Made by a program: the position numbers and the translations under genes
In this document: piece after piece, positions 61,398 through 64,000 of the stretch
How the letters are laid out: each line of letters begins with the position of its first letter
How positions within the stretch are numbered: position 1 is the stretch's first letter
Notes under the pieces: model-generated
The model's input: only the letters and a program-made list of their open reading frames with translations
Databases searched by the model: none
What the model was told of the DNA's origin: nothing
Origin: Microbispora rosea subsp. aerata
GTDB taxonomy: Bacteria; Actinomycetota; Actinomycetes; Streptosporangiales; Streptosporangiaceae
Assembly: GCF_014647835.1 (NCBI RefSeq)
Contig: NZ_BMPY01000010.1
Coordinates: 124,001-188,000, forward strand
Reading direction: 5' to 3'
DNA: 64,000 nt

Positions 61398-62075
61398 TCA
61401 CGCTACGGACGGTGCGGCGCCTGGCTCGCGGAGCGGCAGCCCGAACAGGCGCTCCAGCTCGGCGATGGTCTCCTCGGGGTCGCTGTGGTGGACGCCGTGC
61501 AGGCCGATCGCCCGGGCCGCCACGATGTTCGCCTCGATGTCGTCCACGAACACGCACTGCCCCGGCTCGAGCCCCAGCAGGCCGAGCGCGTGCCGGAAGA
61601 TCCGCTCCTCGGGCTTGCGCATGCCGACCTCGCCCGAGATGACGACCGCGTCGAAGAGGACCTCCCAGTCCTCCCGCGAGTAGTGGTCGCCCCAGGAGTT
61701 GGACACCAGGCAGGTGCTGAACCCGGCCGCGCGGGCCTGGCGCAGCATGCCGTTCATCTCCTCGACGGGCCGGAAACCGGCGAACATCCGGGCCAGCAGG
61801 CCGTCGGCCTCCGGCGGGCCGCCGTCGAGGGTCACCAGCCGGGCCGCCAGGGCACGCTCGAACTCGAAGACGGGGATCTCGCCCCGTTCCAGCGCGTGGA
61901 TCGGGTTTTCCACGCCCGGCTCTGCGCCCACGCCGTACGCCTGCTTGACCAGCGCGCGCATCACGTCCCGGTAGTGCCGCGGGTCGATGCGGTCCGCCTC
62001 GATCCACTCCGCGATGGACTCGGCCAGGCTCGTCGTCAGAACCCCGCCCCAGTCGATCAGCACACCCTTCAGCAC
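61398..62075 (-). CDS. HAD-family hydrolase
   Basis: This is a protein of about 225 residues from GTG 62075, preceded by GGGAGG. Motif I is VLIDWGGVLTTSL (DWGGV, where the second acidic residue is replaced by Gly, as in haloacid-dehalogenase-type members), motif II is CLVSNSWG, Lys in VGMRKPEERIF, and motif IV is CVFVDDIEANIVAAR. The cap is of the epoxide hydrolase N-terminal/dehalogenase type. The substrate is unknown. Confidence 0.9.
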   Translation of the reverse strand: MLKGVLIDWGGVLTTSLAESIAEWIEADRIDPRHYRDVMRALVKQAYGVGAEPGVENPIHALERGEIPVFEFERALAARLVTLDGGPPEADGLLARMFAGFRPVEEMNGMLRQARAAGFSTCLVSNSWGDHYSREDWEVLFDAVVISGEVGMRKPEERIFRHALGLLGLEPGQCVFVDDIEANIVAARAIGLHGVHHSDPEETIAELERLFGLPLREPGAAPSVA

Positions 62076-62147
62076 CGCGCCTCCCAGCCGACGTGCCTCC
62101 AAATATAGGCGGTCCGCCGTACCGGATTCCGGAGCCGGTGAGGGCGG

Positions 62148-62939
62148 TCAGTCCGGCCGTTCGAACGGCTTGAGCACTTCGGTGGACCACTGGTCGACGG
62201 CGTCGGGGCCGAACGGCTCGCCGGGGGCGATCTCCCGCAGCGCGTCGCTCACCATCTGGCCGCAGCGCCGTTCCGCGTCCTGCCGCGCCCGGCGCAGAGC
62301 CAGCAGCAGCTTGTCGGCCAGGGTCTCGCTGGGCAGGCGCATGGCGCGCGGATCGACGACGACCTCGCGCACCCGGCCGTACGCCGTCGTGACGACCTCG
62401 ACCCGGCCCTCCGCCGCCCGGCCGTGCCCGGTGACGGCCTCGATCTCACGCCGCGCCTCCTCCATCCACGCCTCGATCCGCGCGGCCCGCTCCAGGTCCG
62501 GTCCGAGGTCCGGCTCCGGACCGGCGGCGGCGACGCCGGTCGCCCCCGGGTCCAGCTCCTGCGCGAGCTGGTCGAACCGGCGGCGCACGAACGTCTCGTC
62601 CAGCGGGGCGGCCAGCCCGGTCACCCCGGCCTGGGCGGCGGCGACCAGCTCGTCCGCCTTCTCCTTCGCCTCGTCCTGGGCGGCCCCGACCGCGCTCGTC
62701 ACCGCCGCGCTCAGGGCGGCCGCGTCGAACCGCATGACGCGCGGGTTCAGCGTGATCGCGGTGACGTCTCCCCGGCCGTCGGCCCTGGCCCGCACCAGGC
62801 CGTCCGCGGCCGCTCCCTCACCGGTGACCCGCCGGATCCCGGCCTGGACGTCCGCCAGGCCGCGCATGACGTCCTCGGCCTGGCGGATCATCTGCTCCAG
62901 CAGCTCCAGGTCGCCGCCGACCGGAAACGACGGGGACAA
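62148..62939 (-). CDS. Tandem YbaB/EbfC-like protein
   Basis: This 263-residue protein uses TTG 62939, fixed by GGAGG 5 nt upstream. It contains two YbaB/EbfC-like units: about 10-105 (LLEQMIRQAEDVMRGLADVQ, ARADGRGDVTAITLNPRVM) and about 160-250 (GRVEVVTTAYGRVREVVVDP, ALRRARQDAERRC). YbaB proteins are dimeric nucleoid-associated DNA binders, so two units in one chain would make a built-in dimer. It is divergent from a WXG-like gene pair, an association seen for type VII secretion genes in actinomycetes. Confidence 0.8.
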   Translation of the reverse strand: MSPSFPVGGDLELLEQMIRQAEDVMRGLADVQAGIRRVTGEGAAADGLVRARADGRGDVTAITLNPRVMRFDAAALSAAVTSAVGAAQDEAKEKADELVAAAQAGVTGLAAPLDETFVRRRFDQLAQELDPGATGVAAAGPEPDLGPDLERAARIEAWMEEARREIEAVTGHGRAAEGRVEVVTTAYGRVREVVVDPRAMRLPSETLADKLLLALRRARQDAERRCGQMVSDALREIAPGEPFGPDAVDQWSTEVLKPFERPD

Positions 62940-63014
62940 TTACCCCTCCACACACAGGCACTTACTACACAATTCACCCGACCGTAATTCGAGGGTCATG
63001 CTAACGTGCCGCGC

Positions 63015-63347
63015 ATGCACGGGGATCTTGGCATCGACCACGGCGGGATGGAGCGGGCCTCCCTTCGCCTGACCGAGCACGGCGACGAGTTCGCGACCGC
63101 CCTGCGGCACCTGCGCGAACGGGCGGGCGCGGCCTCGTGGGGCGACGACGGCCTGTTCGGCGCCTTCGTGGCCGCCTACAACCGCTGCGCCCTGACGGCC
63201 GTCGAGGCGTACGCGCACCTGGGCGGGAAGGTGAGCGACACGGGAGGAGCGCTCGCGGTCGCCCGCCGGCGGGTGTCGGACGCCGAGGGCGACTCGGGGC
63301 GCCAGATCCTGCGGTCGCACGGCGAAACGGACGTCGCATGGGCCTGA
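63015..63347 (+). CDS. Small WXG100/ESX-like helical protein
   Basis: This is a protein of about 110 residues (ATG 63015 or GTG 63006). It is mostly helical, with FATALRHLRERAGAASWGDD as a WxG-like turn (SWGDDG) and ALTAVEAYAHLGGKVSDTGG in the second helix. This is the size and layout of type VII secretion substrates or their partners. No Shine-Dalgarno is seen, and a TAACGT-like -10 lies close, so a leaderless message is possible. It overlaps the next gene by 10 nt. Confidence 0.65.
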   Translation: MHGDLGIDHGGMERASLRLTEHGDEFATALRHLRERAGAASWGDDGLFGAFVAAYNRCALTAVEAYAHLGGKVSDTGGALAVARRRVSDAEGDSGRQILRSHGETDVAWA

Positions 63348-64000
63348 TGCCGCCGGCCTGGGCGCAGCCGGTCGCGAACCTGGTGAACTTCCCGAAGATC
63401 GACGAGGCCGAGATCCTCGCGGAGGTCCGTCCGTGGCAGGTGGTGCGGGCCGGGGCCGCCTCCGGGGGGAGCGGCGCGGAGGACCAGGTCAGGCGGCTGC
63501 CGGGCGTGTATCAGGGCACGTCCGCCGACGCGATGCACGACAACTGGACCAAGACCGGCACCCCGGGACACCTCCGCTCGGCCGTCCAGGCCGCGGCGTA
63601 CGCGCCCGCGGTGCTCGAAGGCACCGCCAGCGCGGTGACCGCCACGAAGGTGGCCGTCATCACGCAGGCCGTCGCGGGGGCGACCAGGCTGGCCTCGGTC
63701 CTCGTCGCGGGCGGCCCGTTCGCCGTCGCCTCGGCCACGGCGGGGCTTCTCGCCACCCGGTACGCCATGCGGAAGATCCTGCGGGAGGCCGAGGAGGGCG
63801 GCGCCCGGGTGCTGGCTCCGGCCATCACGCGGCACGTCACCGAACCGCTGGAACGCATCCTGAGGAACACCCGCGGCCCCTTCGGCGGTGGTCCGTCGCT
63901 GGCGGGGGCGGGCGGCCCCGGCGTTCCCCTGCGGAGCACGCCCGTGCGCACGGCGGGTGACGCGGGGCCGCGCGGCGGCGTCAAGCTGGACATGGGCAGG
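63338..64000 (+). CDS. Probable type VII-secreted effector, N-terminal part
   Basis: The frame is open for 221 codons to the window edge. It reads MGLMPPAWAQPVANLVNFPK, then GTSADAMHDNWTKTGTPGHL (a WxG-like surface), and a hydrophobic Ala/Val/Gly-rich stretch (TKVAVITQAVAGATRLASVL, VAGGPFAVASATAGLLATRY) followed by a Gly/Pro-rich linker. Long actinomycete proteins with this start often end in a polymorphic toxin domain, which would lie outside the window. Coupling to the small WXG-like gene supports an export pair. Confidence 0.7.
   Translation, partial: MGLMPPAWAQPVANLVNFPKIDEAEILAEVRPWQVVRAGAASGGSGAEDQVRRLPGVYQGTSADAMHDNWTKTGTPGHLRSAVQAAAYAPAVLEGTASAVTATKVAVITQAVAGATRLASVLVAGGPFAVASATAGLLATRYAMRKILREAEEGGARVLAPAITRHVTEPLERILRNTRGPFGGGPSLAGAGGPGVPLRSTPVRTAGDAGPRGGVKLDMGR

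Overview
The window is high-GC DNA (roughly 70% or more by eye) with very dense coding. GTG and TTG starts are common and there are long open antisense shadow frames. The gene content points to a filamentous actinomycete: ftsEX-smpB with an adjacent tmRNA gene, the very large NAD-glutamate dehydrogenase, DUF397, HxlR and DUF222-HNH proteins, a YbaB/WXG-type gene pair, and a futalosine-type deaminase. The order Streptosporangiales is my best guess, but this is inference, because no rRNA or other marker fixes the taxon.

Layout. 1-3.3 kb: the end of a double-domain acyl-CoA dehydrogenase, then an HtrA-like lipoprotein protease. 3.3-6 kb: an adenosine/aminodeoxyfutalosine deaminase facing a UTRA-only regulator. 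A vapBC-like toxin-antitoxin insert separates them and is flanked by a 195-bp near-perfect direct repeat. 6-13.5 kb: a core block read leftward, prfB, ftsE, ftsX, smpB, a penicillin-binding-protein-like lipoprotein that has lost its catalytic motifs, and ssrA (tmRNA, tag ANKKSTEVSQASLALAA). 13.5-19.4 kb: NAD-glutamate dehydrogenase and tryptophan 2,3-dioxygenase. 19.5-25.2 kb: accessory genes, with a second toxin-antitoxin pair next to an N-terminally truncated HxlR regulator, a Tat-exported berberine-bridge-type oxidase, a third toxin-antitoxin pair, and a TetR/NmrA divergon.

25.4-27.5 kb holds the most unusual gene: a membrane Ser/Thr kinase whose extracellular domain is a glycoside hydrolase family 6 fold with the catalytic acid and base positions replaced. 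It is probably a polysaccharide-sensing pseudoenzyme. 27.6-36.7 kb is a lower-GC accessory island with a PLD-helicase-DUF3427 protein, an XRE/PLD-like regulator, duplicated small genes, an IS3 remnant and secreted proteins. 36.7-45 kb carries a GNAT enzyme, an MFS exporter with an HxlR regulator, an internally deleted hydrolase, a RibD-like reductase with its own HxlR regulator, a decayed antitoxin, an AAA/DUF234 ATPase headed by a 46-bp perfect palindrome, and acetoacetyl-CoA synthetase.

45-60 kb: a giant DUF222-HNH protein with low-complexity inserts, a HAD protein, then a secreted LamG protein followed by an RHS polymorphic toxin whose tip is a glycine-zipper membrane region. A three-helix membrane protein starts at the RHS stop codon and is a good immunity candidate. 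60-64 kb: two HAD phosphatases, a DUF6912-like protein, a tandem-YbaB protein, and divergently a small WXG-like protein plus the start of a second probable secreted effector that runs off the window.
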